In this document: positions 36,047 to 45,018 of the stretch, in pieces | Layout of the letters: the number at the start of each line of letters is the position of its first letter | Numbering within the stretch: the first letter of the stretch is position 1 | From: Nocardioides sp. | GTDB taxonomy: Bacteria; Actinomycetota; Actinomycetes; Propionibacteriales; Nocardioidaceae | Direction: 5' to 3' | Assembly (NCBI RefSeq): GCF_014360585.1 | Contig: NZ_JACIXG010000036.1 | Coordinates: 1-50,989 of the forward strand | DNA: 50,989 nucleotides | Notes under the pieces: generated by a model | Database searches by the model: none | Told to the model about the DNA's origin: nothing | What the model saw: the letters and a program-made list of their open reading frames with translations, nothing else | Made by a program: the position numbers and the translations under genes

Positions 36047-37147
36047 ATGCACATCGTCGCCTTCGGCACCTACGACGTGACCTCCCATCCGCGGGTCGCG
36101 GTACTCATCGAGGGCCTACGCGCCTGCGGTGCCGAGGTCACCGAGGTGAACCGGCCGCTGGGCCTGGACACCGCGGCGAGGGTGGCGATCCTGCGCCAGC
36201 CGTGGCGGCTGCCGCTGCTCGTGTTGCGCCTGCTGACCTGCTGGAGCGGGCTGATCGTGGAGTCGCTGCGGCGGCGCCGGCGTCCCGATGCCGTTCTGGT
36301 CGGCTACCTGGGCCACTTCGACGTGCACCTGGCTCGTCTCCTGCATCCTCGTTCGACCATCCTGCTGGACCACATGGTCTCCGCGGCCGGGGTCGCCACC
36401 AACCGGCGCCTGGCCGGCTCGGGCGGGCTGAAGTTGCGGCTGATGAAGACGATCGACGCGATGGCGCTGGCGCGGGCCGACGTGGTCATCGTGGACACGG
36501 CCGAGCAGCAGCAGGCGCTGCCCGAGGACGTACGCCTCCGCTCGGTGGTCTGTCCGGTGGGTGCGACCCAGGAGTGGTTCGACGCGGGGGCCAAGTCGCT
36601 CGACCGGCCGACCGAGGCGCCGCTGAAGACGGTCTTCGTCGGCCTCTTCTCCCCCACCCACGGCGCTGCGGTGATCGCCGAGGCCCTCGACATGCTCGCC
36701 GACGACGAGCGGATCGAGGTGACGATGGTGGGCCAGGGCCAGCAGTACGACGAGGCCCGGCGCCTCGCGGCCCACAACCCGCGGGTCTCCTGGGTCGACT
36801 GGGTCGACGCCGAGGACCTGCCCGAGTTCGTCGCCGGGTTCGACGTGAGCCTCGGCATCTTCGGCACCGTCCCGCAGGCACGACGCGTGGTGCCCAACAA
36901 GGCGTTCCAGGGCGCGGCCGCCGGCGCTGTCGTCGTCACCTCCGACACCGCACCCCAGCGGCGGATGCTGGAGAGCGCAGCCATGCTGGTCACCCCGGGA
37001 AGCCCGGAGGACCTCGCCGCCGCCCTCACCAAGCTCGCCGACGACCCCGACGAGGCCCAGCGCCTTCGCGAGGCGGCCTACGAGCAGGCCCGGGAGCACT
37101 ACACCGCGCGGGCCGTCGCCTCCCCCATCATCGAATGTCTTCGCTGA
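36047..37147 (+). CDS. GT-B glycosyltransferase
   Basis: This encodes 366 residues from an ATG at 36047 (MHIVAFGTYDVTSHPRV); a GTG directly before it is also possible, and GAGG touches the start, so initiation may be weak or leaderless. The N-terminal domain has DAVLVGYLGHFDVHLAR and ADVVIVDTAEQQQAL; the donor domain has KTVFVGLFSPTHGAAVIAEA (from about 199), VTMVGQGQQYDEARRLA and VPNKAFQGAAAGAVVV, where NKAFQ-AAG is the usual nucleotide-sugar binding turn. Cytoplasmic, probably retaining. It is divergent from the flippase-like gene (93 bases apart) and followed by a methyltransferase. Confidence 0.85.
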   Translation: MHIVAFGTYDVTSHPRVAVLIEGLRACGAEVTEVNRPLGLDTAARVAILRQPWRLPLLVLRLLTCWSGLIVESLRRRRRPDAVLVGYLGHFDVHLARLLHPRSTILLDHMVSAAGVATNRRLAGSGGLKLRLMKTIDAMALARADVVIVDTAEQQQALPEDVRLRSVVCPVGATQEWFDAGAKSLDRPTEAPLKTVFVGLFSPTHGAAVIAEALDMLADDERIEVTMVGQGQQYDEARRLAAHNPRVSWVDWVDAEDLPEFVAGFDVSLGIFGTVPQARRVVPNKAFQGAAAGAVVVTSDTAPQRRMLESAAMLVTPGSPEDLAAALTKLADDPDEAQRLREAAYEQAREHYTARAVASPIIECLR

Positions 37148-37186
37148 AGCGAAGCCCGAAGCATTGAGTACAGCTGAAGCGAAGCC
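37143..37186 (+). repeat. 14-base direct repeat between two glycan genes
   Basis: GCTGAAGCGAAGCC occurs at 37143-37156 and 37173-37186. The first copy overlaps the stop codon of the glycosyltransferase and forms CTTCGC-TGAA-GCGAAG, a small hairpin. The unit resembles the GAGCGAAGC loop sequence at 7126-7145. Confidence 0.6.
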
Positions 37187-37200
37187 GACCCAGGAACCAG

Positions 37201-37956
37201 ATGACGCTCACCGCCACCGATCGCCCGCTGCCCCCGCTCGCACCCCGCGCCTGGCTGCGCTACGACGTCGTCAGCCGCATCATCGACCGGCTGGCACCGA
37301 CGACGGCGCTGGAGATCGGCTGCGGCCAGGGGGCCTTCGGTGCCCGGCTGGCCACACGCGCCGACTACCTCGGGGTCGAGCCCGACGCGGACTCGTTCAC
37401 GGTGGCGTACGAGCGCATCACCGCTCTCGGCGGCACCGTGCTCAACGCGATGTCCTCCGAGCTGGAGTCCGGGGCGACGTACGACCTCGTCTGTGCCTTC
37501 GAGGTGCTCGAGCACATCGAGGACGACAAGGGGGCGTTGGCCGAGTGGGTGACCCACGTCCGCCCGGGCGGTCACCTGGTGCTCTCCGTGCCGGCGTTCC
37601 AGGAGCGGTTCGGGCCGATGGACCGGCATGCCGGCCACTTCCGCCGCTACAGCCCCGAGGAGCTCACCACCCGCCTCGAGGAGGCCGGTCTCGGCGAGGT
37701 CGACATCACCGTCTACGGCTGGCCCCTCGGCTACGCCCTGGAGGCGGTCCGCAACCGGATCGACGCCAGGAAGCTGGCCAAGGTGGGAGATCTCACACCC
37801 GAGGAGCTCACTCAGGCAACGGGGCGTACGTTCCAGCCCAGCGGACGCCTCAAGGGCGCCGTCATCGCCCTGGCGACCAGCCCGTTCATGGCGCTGCAAC
37901 GACTGCGGCCCGAGACCGGCACCGGTCTCGTCGCCGTCGCGACCCGGCTCGACTGA
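37201..37956 (+). CDS. SAM-dependent methyltransferase
   Basis: This encodes 251 residues from an ATG at 37201 with CAGGAACC upstream. The class-I fold is clear: LEIGCGQGAFGARLA (37-51) binds SAM, GVEPDADS is the acidic end of strand 2, CAFEVLEHIEDD (98-109) is motif IV and VRPGGHLVLSVPAF motif V. HFRRYSPEEL after it fits the Methyltransf_11/23 group acting on small molecules or sugars. It lies between a GT-B and a YfhO-like gene on the plus strand, so a sugar or glycan methylation is the reasonable guess. Confidence 0.87.
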   Translation: MTLTATDRPLPPLAPRAWLRYDVVSRIIDRLAPTTALEIGCGQGAFGARLATRADYLGVEPDADSFTVAYERITALGGTVLNAMSSELESGATYDLVCAFEVLEHIEDDKGALAEWVTHVRPGGHLVLSVPAFQERFGPMDRHAGHFRRYSPEELTTRLEEAGLGEVDITVYGWPLGYALEAVRNRIDARKLAKVGDLTPEELTQATGRTFQPSGRLKGAVIALATSPFMALQRLRPETGTGLVAVATRLD

Positions 37957-38025
37957 GCATCCACATGCCCGACCTGCCGCGTGCGCTCCCCGCGCTCGGT
38001 GCCGACTGCTCATAGATTTCCGGCT

Positions 38026-40794
38026 GTGACCTCGGATCGGTGGCGCTCGGGCGTCGTGCTGGCTCTTCTCGTCCTCTTCGTCGCGGTGACCTTCGGTCCC
38101 GCGCTCGTCGGGCGCGGGATGCTGCTGGACACCGGCTGGCTGCACGCGATGATGCCGTACGCCGCCGACGGGCCGATCCCGCAAGGGACGCTGTGGTGCC
38201 GCGGCGACACCTGGGACTACTACCTGCCGGGCGTCGAGAACATCGTCGAGGGCGTACGCCACGGCAACTGGCAGACCTGGGCGCCCTATGAGGTGGGCGG
38301 TGCGCCGCTGGCCTCGCTGCCGAACCACGCGGTGCTGAGCCCGGTCTCGTGGGCCTACTGGGTGATGCCGATGTGGCTGGCGCCGGCTTGGGTGAAGCTG
38401 ACCGAGCTGGTCCTGGTGCTGGCCGGGATGGTGCTCCTCCTCGGCCGCCTCGGCGTGCGGCGCAGCATCGCGCTGGTCGCCGGCCTCGTCTTCTTCACCT
38501 CGGGCTTCATGATGATGTGGACCAACTGGCCGCACACCAAGGTCGCCTGTCTGATCCCGCTGCTGTTCTGGGCGCTGGACCGGGCGGTGCACGAGCGCGG
38601 GGCGCGCGACGTCGCCGCCGTCGGCGTTGTCGTCGCCTCGATGCTGCTAGGCGGGTTCCCGGCGGTGACGATGTTCGCGCTGACCCTGGGCGGCATCTAC
38701 GTGGTCGTCCGGGCGCTCCTGCTTCGAGACGTGCGCCGCACCCTGGTCGCGGGCGGCGTCGCCGCGGGCGGGGTCGGGCTCGGGGTCGCGCTCTCGGCGG
38801 TCCAGGTGCTTCCGTTCGCCCTCAACATGAGCGCTCTGGGGATCGACGAGCGCGTCCCCAACGAGGTCAAGCCCGCCAGTCTCGCGCTCACCACCGTCGC
38901 CCCCGACGTCTACGGCACCTGTGTCGACGGGCTCTGGGTGGGCGAGGACAACCCGATCGAGTCGATCGCGTTCGTCGGCGTGGCGGCGCTGGTGCTGGTC
39001 CTGTGCGCCGTGGTCATCAGGCTGCCCGGCGGTCGCCGGCCGTCGACGCCGGCGCTGCTCGCGGTCGCCCTGGGTGCGGTCGTCTGGCTCCTGTGGATCG
39101 GTGGACTGCCGCTGGAGCTGCTCCAGAAGCTGCCCGGTTACAGCTCCAACAGCTTCGGGCGGGCGAACTCGATCTTCGGGTTCCTGTGCGCGGTCCTGGC
39201 GGGCATCGGCCTCGAGCGGCTGGTCCAGCGGGCCGAGGAGCCCCGCCCGCCCCGCGGCGGGGGCGGACCGCGGCGTCCGCGCCTGGTGGTGGCGCTGGTC
39301 GTGCTGCTGGTGGCGGCCGGGGCGGCTGCGTACTTCCTGTACGCGGCCTACGTCTACATCGACAGCGCCCAGCAGCCGATCCCAGACCTGGCCGCGAACC
39401 TGCGGGCGCCGGCGCTGCTGCTGATCATCTCGGTCCTCGCGGTGGCGGCGACGCTGCTCCTGCGGGGCCGCCTGCGGCTGCTGGGCCCGCTGCTGCTCGT
39501 GATCGCCGTGCTCGCGCAGAGCACCATGTTCGCGCGTGAGGTGCTGCCGCTGACCGACCGCGACGACTTCTACCCGGTCACCTCGGCCCACGCGTTCCTG
39601 AAGGAGAACCTGGGCAAGGACCGCTACGGAGCCTCCGGCTGGGAGCACACGGGCGTCGCAGACCACTACCGGCTGCGTACGCCGACGGGCCACGAGTTCA
39701 CCTCGCCGGAGTGGAAGGCGCTGATCGCCGCGGTCAGCCCCGATGCCCAGCTGTCGCGGACCTACAGCGACTTCCCCGCGAACGTGCCCACCCCGGGCCG
39801 CCAGCCGGTGCTCGACCAGCTCTCGGTCCGCTACTGGGCGACTCAGCCGATGGAGGTCATCGGCGCCGCCGAGCCGGTCCGGGTGCCCCCGAAGCAGCGT
39901 CGGCCACTGACCGTGATGCCCGGCCAGAAGACGACCTGCCAGGTCCCGAAGGGCAGCCTGCGCGGGATCGAGGTCACCGTGCCCGACGGCCTGAAGCCGC
40001 GCCGGGAGGTGCCCACGATCGTCCGGGTGCGCGTCGGCACCGGTTCCGACGCGGTCACCTCTGAGCGGGCCGTGACCAAGCCGCTCAAGCGCGGCGAGAA
40101 GCTCCGCGTCGCGGTGCCCGACCACCGCTTCACCGTCGGCCCGGTGCCCGTGACCATCACGTTCTCGGGGAAGCGCAAGCCCGTCCAGATGGCCGGCCGC
40201 TCCGACGGATCCGCGGTCTGCGCCGCGATCAGGCCGGAGAGGAACGACGGTCTCCGGGTGGTGCACACCTCGGCCGGTGCGGTCGTCTACGAGCGCGCGA
40301 GCGCGCTGCCCCGGATCCGCTGGGCCGGCACCAGCGAGGTCGTCGCCGACGGCCCGACCCGGGTGCGGCGACTGACCGAAGGGGTAGCCCCTGGCACAGT
40401 CCTCCTCGAGGACGACTCGACGCAGGCGGCGTCGGGCTCGACCGCAGAGATCGAGGTGCTCCGCGACGAGCCCGAGACGATCTCGGCGGAGGTCACCGCG
40501 GACGGAGACGGCTACCTGGTCGTCGCCGACTCGATCGCCCGCCCGGGGTGGTCGGCGACGGTCGACGGCCGCCCCGTCGACCTGGTCGCTGGCAACCACG
40601 CCTTCGCGGCGGTGCCGGTCCCTGACGGCACCCACACCGTCACGCTCCGCTATGACGCGCCCGGTCTTCGGGCCGGCGCGGCGATCTCCTCCGGCGGCGT
40701 CCTCGTTCTCGCTCTCCTCCTCGTCCCGGCCGTGCTCCGGAGGTGGCGGCGAGGTCGGGGGGACGTCACGACGCCGAACGACACGAGTTCCTAG
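38026..40794 (+). CDS. YfhO-like large membrane protein, putative GT-C
   Basis: This encodes 922 residues from a GTG at 38026. About twelve membrane helices fill the first 510 residues, with a long outer loop after the first helix (GMLLDTGWLHAMMPY, GDTWDYYLPGVENIV, including Asp-rich sites). The remaining part is a large outer beta-rich domain closing with a last helix and basic tail; the ending (ADSIARPGWSATVDGRPVDL, then GTHTVTLRYDAPGL) is the YfhO signature. Known YfhO helps glycosylate lipoteichoic acid in Gram-positive bacteria. A role in decorating a surface polymer fits the neighbours. Its stop codon overlaps a KstR-type operator of the next gene. Confidence 0.85.
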   Translation: MTSDRWRSGVVLALLVLFVAVTFGPALVGRGMLLDTGWLHAMMPYAADGPIPQGTLWCRGDTWDYYLPGVENIVEGVRHGNWQTWAPYEVGGAPLASLPNHAVLSPVSWAYWVMPMWLAPAWVKLTELVLVLAGMVLLLGRLGVRRSIALVAGLVFFTSGFMMMWTNWPHTKVACLIPLLFWALDRAVHERGARDVAAVGVVVASMLLGGFPAVTMFALTLGGIYVVVRALLLRDVRRTLVAGGVAAGGVGLGVALSAVQVLPFALNMSALGIDERVPNEVKPASLALTTVAPDVYGTCVDGLWVGEDNPIESIAFVGVAALVLVLCAVVIRLPGGRRPSTPALLAVALGAVVWLLWIGGLPLELLQKLPGYSSNSFGRANSIFGFLCAVLAGIGLERLVQRAEEPRPPRGGGGPRRPRLVVALVVLLVAAGAAAYFLYAAYVYIDSAQQPIPDLAANLRAPALLLIISVLAVAATLLLRGRLRLLGPLLLVIAVLAQSTMFAREVLPLTDRDDFYPVTSAHAFLKENLGKDRYGASGWEHTGVADHYRLRTPTGHEFTSPEWKALIAAVSPDAQLSRTYSDFPANVPTPGRQPVLDQLSVRYWATQPMEVIGAAEPVRVPPKQRRPLTVMPGQKTTCQVPKGSLRGIEVTVPDGLKPRREVPTIVRVRVGTGSDAVTSERAVTKPLKRGEKLRVAVPDHRFTVGPVPVTITFSGKRKPVQMAGRSDGSAVCAAIRPERNDGLRVVHTSAGAVVYERASALPRIRWAGTSEVVADGPTRVRRLTEGVAPGTVLLEDDSTQAASGSTAEIEVLRDEPETISAEVTADGDGYLVVADSIARPGWSATVDGRPVDLVAGNHAFAAVPVPDGTHTVTLRYDAPGLRAGAAISSGGVLVLALLLVPAVLRRWRRGRGDVTTPNDTSS

Positions 40795-40805
40795 AACACG
40801 TTCCA
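40792..40805 (+). promoter_or_regulatory. KstR-type operator
   Basis: TAGAACACGTTCCA fits the published KstR consensus TnnAACnnGTTnnA at every defined base. It lies 55 bases before the start of the FadD19-like gene and overlaps the stop codon of the YfhO-like gene. KstR represses steroid catabolism genes in mycolic-acid bacteria and relatives. Whether a KstR is present in this genome cannot be seen here. Confidence 0.6.
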
Positions 40806-40860
40806 TCTAGCGACACTTCGGGCGTGACACCGGGCACGCTCGCGTTCCAAGGTTTCGCTC

Positions 40861-42473
40861 ATGGCTGTTCAGATCGCCGACCTGGTCGAGCACGTTGTCG
40901 ATGTCGTCCCGAGGCGGCCGGCGCTGATCGCCGGCGAGGTGCGCTACACGTACGCCGAGCTGGACGCGGAGGCCAACCGCTTCGCGCACCACCTCCTCGG
41001 CGCGGGGATCGAGCCAGGCGAGCACGTCGGACTGATGGCCCGCAACGTCGCCGAGCACGTGGTCGCGATGCTCGGATGCTTCAAGGCGCGCGTGGTGCCG
41101 ATCAACATCAACTACCGCTATCTCGAGAGCGAGCTCGACCATCTCTTCGAGAACTCCGGGATGGTCGGCCTCGTCCACGAGGCCCGGTACGCACCGGTGC
41201 TGGCCGAAGTCGTACCGAAGCACGGGCGCCTCCGGCACGTGGTCTCGATCCCCGACGGCAGCGGCGAGAGCACGGCGTACGAGTCCGTCGACTGGCAGAC
41301 GGCTCTCGATGGCGAGCCCACGACGAGAGGCTTCGGCGAGCGCAGCGCCGATGACGTCTTCATCATCTACACCGGTGGGACCACGGGCTACCCGAAGGGC
41401 GTGATGTGGCGCCACGAGGATGCCTGGCGGGCCCTCGGAGGCGGCACCGACTTCGCGACCCGGAAGCCGATCGAGGAGCTCGCGCCGTCGCGGGCCGCGG
41501 CCGAGGATCCCTCGCCGCTGGTCTCCCTCCAGCTCGGGCCGCTCATGCACTCCAGCGGGCAGTGGGCGATGCTGATGCGGTTCATCACCGGGCACACCAG
41601 CGTACTTCTTCCCAAGTTCGACCCGCCGACGATCTGGCGGACTTTGGAGACCGAGCGGATCAACACGATCTCGCTGGTCGGGGACGCGATGGCCCGACCG
41701 CTGATCGAGGAGTTCGAGCGCGGCTCCTACGACGCGAGCACGCTGACCACCGTGACCAGCGCGGCCGCGCTCTTCTCCGCCGAGGTCAAGGAACGATGGA
41801 TCAAGGCCTTCCCGGACGCCGTGGTGCTCGATGTCCTCGGCTCCTCGGAGACCGGGATGACCGGCAACGGGCGGATCGAGCACGCGACGATCTCGGACAA
41901 GGGGTCCCTGGTGCACCTCGGACCCGGAACCGCCGTGATCGACGAGCAGCACCGCATCATCGATCCCGACGAGGTCGGCGCGATCGGGCTGATGGCACGC
42001 TCGGGCACCATCCCGCTCGGCTATCTGAACGATCCGGAGAAGACCGCGCGCACGTTCGTCGAGATCGACGGCACCCGGTACGCCGTGCCCGGCGACTACG
42101 TCCAGATCGAGGAGGGCCACCGGCTGACGCTGCTCGGGCGCGGATCGGGATGCATCAACACCGGCGGCGAGAAGGTCTATCCCGAGGAGGTCGAGGTCGC
42201 CCTCAAGTCGCACCCGGGAGTCTTCGACGCCCTGGTCTTCGCGCTTCCCGACCCGACCTACGGCCAGCAGGTCGCAGCGCTCATCGAGCCACGGGCGGGT
42301 CTCGATCTCGATGTCGAGGACGTCCGAGCGCACCTGCGCCCCGGCTCTCGGGCTACAAGGTCCCGCGCACCGTGCACGTCGTCGAGAAGGTTCCGCGGCA
42401 CGTGACCGGCAAGGCCGACTATCGCCGCGCCCGGGAGGTCTCCGACGCCATCCGCGCCGACGAGGCGAGCTGA
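40861..42473 (+). pseudogene. FadD19-like acyl-CoA ligase with a frameshift near the 3' end
   Basis: The first frame gives about 493 residues of an AMP-forming acyl-CoA ligase: YTGGTTGYPKGVMWRHEDAW (170-189, ATP loop), GSSETGMTG, YAVPGDYVQIEEG and INTGGEKVYPEEVEVALK. GGTDFAT and the MWRHED block resemble FadD19/FadD17 enzymes that activate steroid side chains. Near 42340 the match moves to another frame and continues with LSGYKVPRTVHVVEKV and GKADYRRAREV to a TGA at 42471. The catalytic lysine (GKADY) is in the second frame, so the product of the first frame (514 residues, random end) should not make acyl-adenylate. A one-base loss or a sequencing error explains it. An operator of KstR type lies upstream. 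Confidence 0.85.
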
Positions 42474-42532
42474 GCGATGGGCACGCGGTCCGGCCGTGGT
42501 GAGCTGTCATCTGAGCCTCCAGGCCGGGCGTG

Positions 42533-42964
42533 TCATCCCAGCTTGTACGTCGCCACCGCGTGCGCGACAGGCGCGTCGCCGGCACTCACGTCGACGGCGA
42601 TGTGAACGATGCTGCGGCCTCGGCGCAGCACTCGTGCCTCGGCGACCAGGTCTGTCTCCGTCGCCGGCGCGAGGTAGTGCACGGTGAGGTCGACCGTACT
42701 GCCCCGCAGCGACTCCGGGGCCGGCGCGCCGGACCAGGCGGCGGCCATCGCTGCCGTGTCCGCCAGCGTGGCGACCGCACCTCCGTGGATGGTGGTGCCG
42801 ATGGTGACCAACCGTTCGTCGTACGGAAGGACGAGCCGCGCGGTTCCCGCACCCAGATCGGCGAGACGGACTCCGAGATGCTGCACGAACGGTGAGGAGG
42901 GCAGGAAGTCGCGCATGACCTCGGCGCCATCCACTGGTGCGTCCTGGCCTGCCTGGCCGGTCAT
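42533..42964 (-). CDS. PaaI-type acyl-CoA thioesterase
   Basis: This encodes 143 residues. The hotdog fold with GTTIHGGAVATLADTAAMAAA (residues about 56-76) is the PaaI/thioesterase-4 signature, where the HGG-x-x-x-x-D/L segment carries the active site. VDLTVHYLAPATETDLVAEA follows in the usual place. These cytoplasmic enzymes hydrolyse aryl- or medium-chain acyl-CoA. Convergent to the FadD19-like gene and overlapping a short gene upstream by 4 bases. A metabolic tie to the ligase is plausible. Confidence 0.88.
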   Translation of the reverse strand: MTGQAGQDAPVDGAEVMRDFLPSSPFVQHLGVRLADLGAGTARLVLPYDERLVTIGTTIHGGAVATLADTAAMAAAWSGAPAPESLRGSTVDLTVHYLAPATETDLVAEARVLRRGRSIVHIAVDVSAGDAPVAHAVATYKLG

Positions 42965-43128
42965 GACCTCGCCAACTGCCGTTGTGCCGCCAGGTACGCG
43001 AGCCAGGCCCGCGGCCGGGTGACGACCGCGAGCACGAGCGGCAGCGGGTTGAAGTAGGCGACATCTGCTTCTCGGAGGCCTTCATCCCCTTCGGGAGCGA
43101 TCCTCGGCGTCGGGTGCGTGCTGGTCAT
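42961..43128 (-). CDS. Short protein of unknown function coupled to the thioesterase
   Basis: This encodes 55 residues from an ATG at 43128 (GAGGGACGACGAG upstream). It has an acidic middle (APEGDEGLREADVAYFNPL) and a hydrophobic, basic end (LVLAVVTRPRAWLAYLAAQR) that may be an amphipathic helix. The last bases overlap the start of the thioesterase (ATGA), which is the main reason to believe it. Family not recognised. TTGGC/GCCAA inverted copies at 43183-43204 lie upstream. Confidence 0.55.
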   Translation of the reverse strand: MTSTHPTPRIAPEGDEGLREADVAYFNPLPLVLAVVTRPRAWLAYLAAQRQLARS

Positions 43129-43228
43129 CTCGTCGTCCCTCTTCGTCTCGGTCCTCGGGGTCACCTCCAAGGTAGGGGCCGGTTGGCCTGGCAGGCAGTG
43201 CCAATCGAGCGCGGCTTTCGTGGACCAA

Positions 43229-44617
43229 TCAAGCCAGGTCGCGGAGCATCGCGACCAGACGGGCGACCGCCGGGGCGAAGTCGTTCTCAGCCGGCGTGCC
43301 GTAACCCAGGACGACCCCGCTGGCCTCGGGCCGCGCGTGCCAGAACCGCTCGAGGCCGACCAGGCCGACCGAGCTCCGTAGCGCGGCGGCCTCGATGTCT
43401 GCCTCGGTGCAACCGCCTGAAGCAGGGAGCTCGGCCACCAGGTGCAGCCCGGCGGCCACTCCCAGCGGAGTCATTCCGGGCAGAGCCGCTGCCAGTGTTT
43501 CGACGAGGAGGTCGCGGCGCCGGCGGTAGCGGAGCCGCATCCGTCGGATGTGCCGGTCGAACGCGCCGGTGCTGACGAGATCCGCGAACGCGAGCTGGGC
43601 GAGCACGTCGGTGCCCCGGTCTGCCCGACGCTTGGCCTCGACGACGGGGTCGAGCAGCGCCGCAGGCACCACCAGCCAGCCGAACCGGAGTCCCGGGGCC
43701 AGGCTCTTGCTCGCAGTGCCGGCGTACACGACGTGCTCCGGCGCGAGCCCCTGCATCGCCCCGATCGGAGGACCGTCGTACCGGAACTCACCGTCGTAGT
43801 CGTCCTCCAGGATGTAGCCACCGCCCTCAGCCGCGATCCGGACGAACTCGGTGCGCCCGCGACTGGCCAGCGTCGCGCCCAGGATCGCCTGATGAGCGGG
43901 CGTGAGGACGACGGCGTCCGCGTACGCCCCGGGGACGGCCCCGTCATGCCTCACCGGCACCGGGACGATGCTCATCCCCGCTGCCCGGGCAGTGGCGCGG
44001 TGGTCAGGCAGGCACGGATCCTCCAGCGCCATCCGGGTCGCGCCCAGACCGACCAGCGCGTCACAGACCAACCGCAGGCCCTGGGTGAAGCCGCTGGTGA
44101 TCACGATCCGCTCGGGAACGGCGAGCACTCCTCGGACCCGGCCCAGGTAGTCGGCGAGCACCTCGCGAAGCTGCCGCGAACCGCGCGGATCACCAGGGCC
44201 CAGATCCAGGTGCGGCGTGACCTGGAGCGACCGGATGACGGCCCGCTGCCACTGCTGCCGGGGAAACGAGTTGAGATCGGGACGGCCGAGCCGGAAGTCC
44301 GCCTCGAACCGCTGTGTCGGCCGTTCGCTGCCGGCCCGCGGTCTCACTCCCGGCGCATCCGCCACCTCGGTGCCGACGCCCTGTCGCGACCGCAGATAGC
44401 CTTCGGCGACCAGCTGCGCGTATGCCTCGACGACCGTGCCGCGCGCCATCCCGAGGTCGGCCGCGAGCGCCCGGGACGGCGGCAGGGGTTCCCCCGGAGC
44501 CAGGACGCCTGCCCGGATCGCGTCTCGCAGCGCCGCTTCCAGCGCAACCCGCCGGCCCCGGCCCGGCGGCAGGTCGAGGTGTAGATCGACCCCGCTATCG
44601 GTCCACGAACCCGGCAC
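43229..44617 (-). CDS. MocR-type (GntR plus aminotransferase) transcriptional regulator
   Basis: This encodes 462 residues. Residues about 18-85 form a GntR winged helix (LEAALRDAIRAGVLAPGEPL, PPSRALAADLGMARGTVVEAY). A linker leads to a fold-type-I PLP domain (about 115-460) with PGDPRGSRQLREVLADYLGR, ITSGFTQGLRLV, DDYDGEFRY and the lysine in GTASKSLAPGLRFGW. MocR proteins such as PdxR and GabR bind PLP and an amino compound and control vitamin B6 or amine metabolism. Start ATG at 44617. It is divergent from the small-membrane/copper-oxidase pair, 164 bases apart; direct repeats in the gap may be its operator. No pdxS/pdxT genes are nearby. Confidence 0.92.
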   Translation of the reverse strand: MPGSWTDSGVDLHLDLPPGRGRRVALEAALRDAIRAGVLAPGEPLPPSRALAADLGMARGTVVEAYAQLVAEGYLRSRQGVGTEVADAPGVRPRAGSERPTQRFEADFRLGRPDLNSFPRQQWQRAVIRSLQVTPHLDLGPGDPRGSRQLREVLADYLGRVRGVLAVPERIVITSGFTQGLRLVCDALVGLGATRMALEDPCLPDHRATARAAGMSIVPVPVRHDGAVPGAYADAVVLTPAHQAILGATLASRGRTEFVRIAAEGGGYILEDDYDGEFRYDGPPIGAMQGLAPEHVVYAGTASKSLAPGLRFGWLVVPAALLDPVVEAKRRADRGTDVLAQLAFADLVSTGAFDRHIRRMRLRYRRRRDLLVETLAAALPGMTPLGVAAGLHLVAELPASGGCTEADIEAAALRSSVGLVGLERFWHARPEASGVVLGYGTPAENDFAPAVARLVAMLRDLA

Positions 44618-44702
44618 GGGATCGGATCTTACGCGTGATCCAGACGCGATCCAGGCTCATGAGCCGACGTCCGCGTTCCTATGCCGTAGACAAGTCACAT
44701 AT

Positions 44703-44716
44703 AACGTGGCAACGTG
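44703..44716. promoter_or_regulatory. Direct AACGTG repeats in the divergent gap
   Basis: AACGTG is repeated 8 bases apart (44703-44708 and 44711-44716) between the MocR gene and the divergent membrane gene. MocR regulators usually bind direct repeats, so this is a candidate operator. A TAGGCT hexamer directly after could be a -10 box. Confidence 0.3.
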
Positions 44717-44781
44717 TAGGCTATCTGCTTATGCACGGTGCTTTCACCCGCGTCTCCTCGAACGACAGAAGGGCAACAGGT

Positions 44782-45018
44782 ATGCGCACGTTCATCGTCA
44801 TCGTCGCCGGTCCCGTCGCCGGCACGCTCGTCGGCCTCCTCATCGAGGAGGCAGTGGCCCGCCCACTTGCCGAGGAGGGAGGGATCGGCACCGGGACCGC
44901 CATCGGCCTCGGACTGATCTGGCCCGTGAGCGTCGTCGTCTGCGTGGGTCTGGCCCTGGCGATCGACGCCCGACTGCGTCGCGGGAGCCGCGAATCGGAC
45001 CGCAGGGGGCAGCAGTGA
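44782..45018 (+). CDS. Small two-helix membrane protein
   Basis: This encodes 78 residues from an ATG at 44782 (AAGGG about 9 bases upstream; an ATG at 44731 is possible). Two membrane helices are seen (TFIVIVAGPVAGTLVGLLI and GLGLIWPVSVVVCVGLALAI) joined by a short loop with acidic residues, followed by a basic/acidic tail (DARLRRGSRESDRRG). Family not recognised. The stop overlaps the GTG of the multicopper oxidase (GTGA), so both are translated together, which suggests an accessory membrane role in oxidase export or electron transfer. Confidence 0.65.
   Translation: MRTFIVIVAGPVAGTLVGLLIEEAVARPLAEEGGIGTGTAIGLGLIWPVSVVVCVGLALAIDARLRRGSRESDRRGQQ

Noticed and set aside
38647..40806. A 719-codon open frame opposite the YfhO-like gene
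   Set aside because: No domain, Arg/Asp/His-rich composition, and the plus-strand gene is clear.
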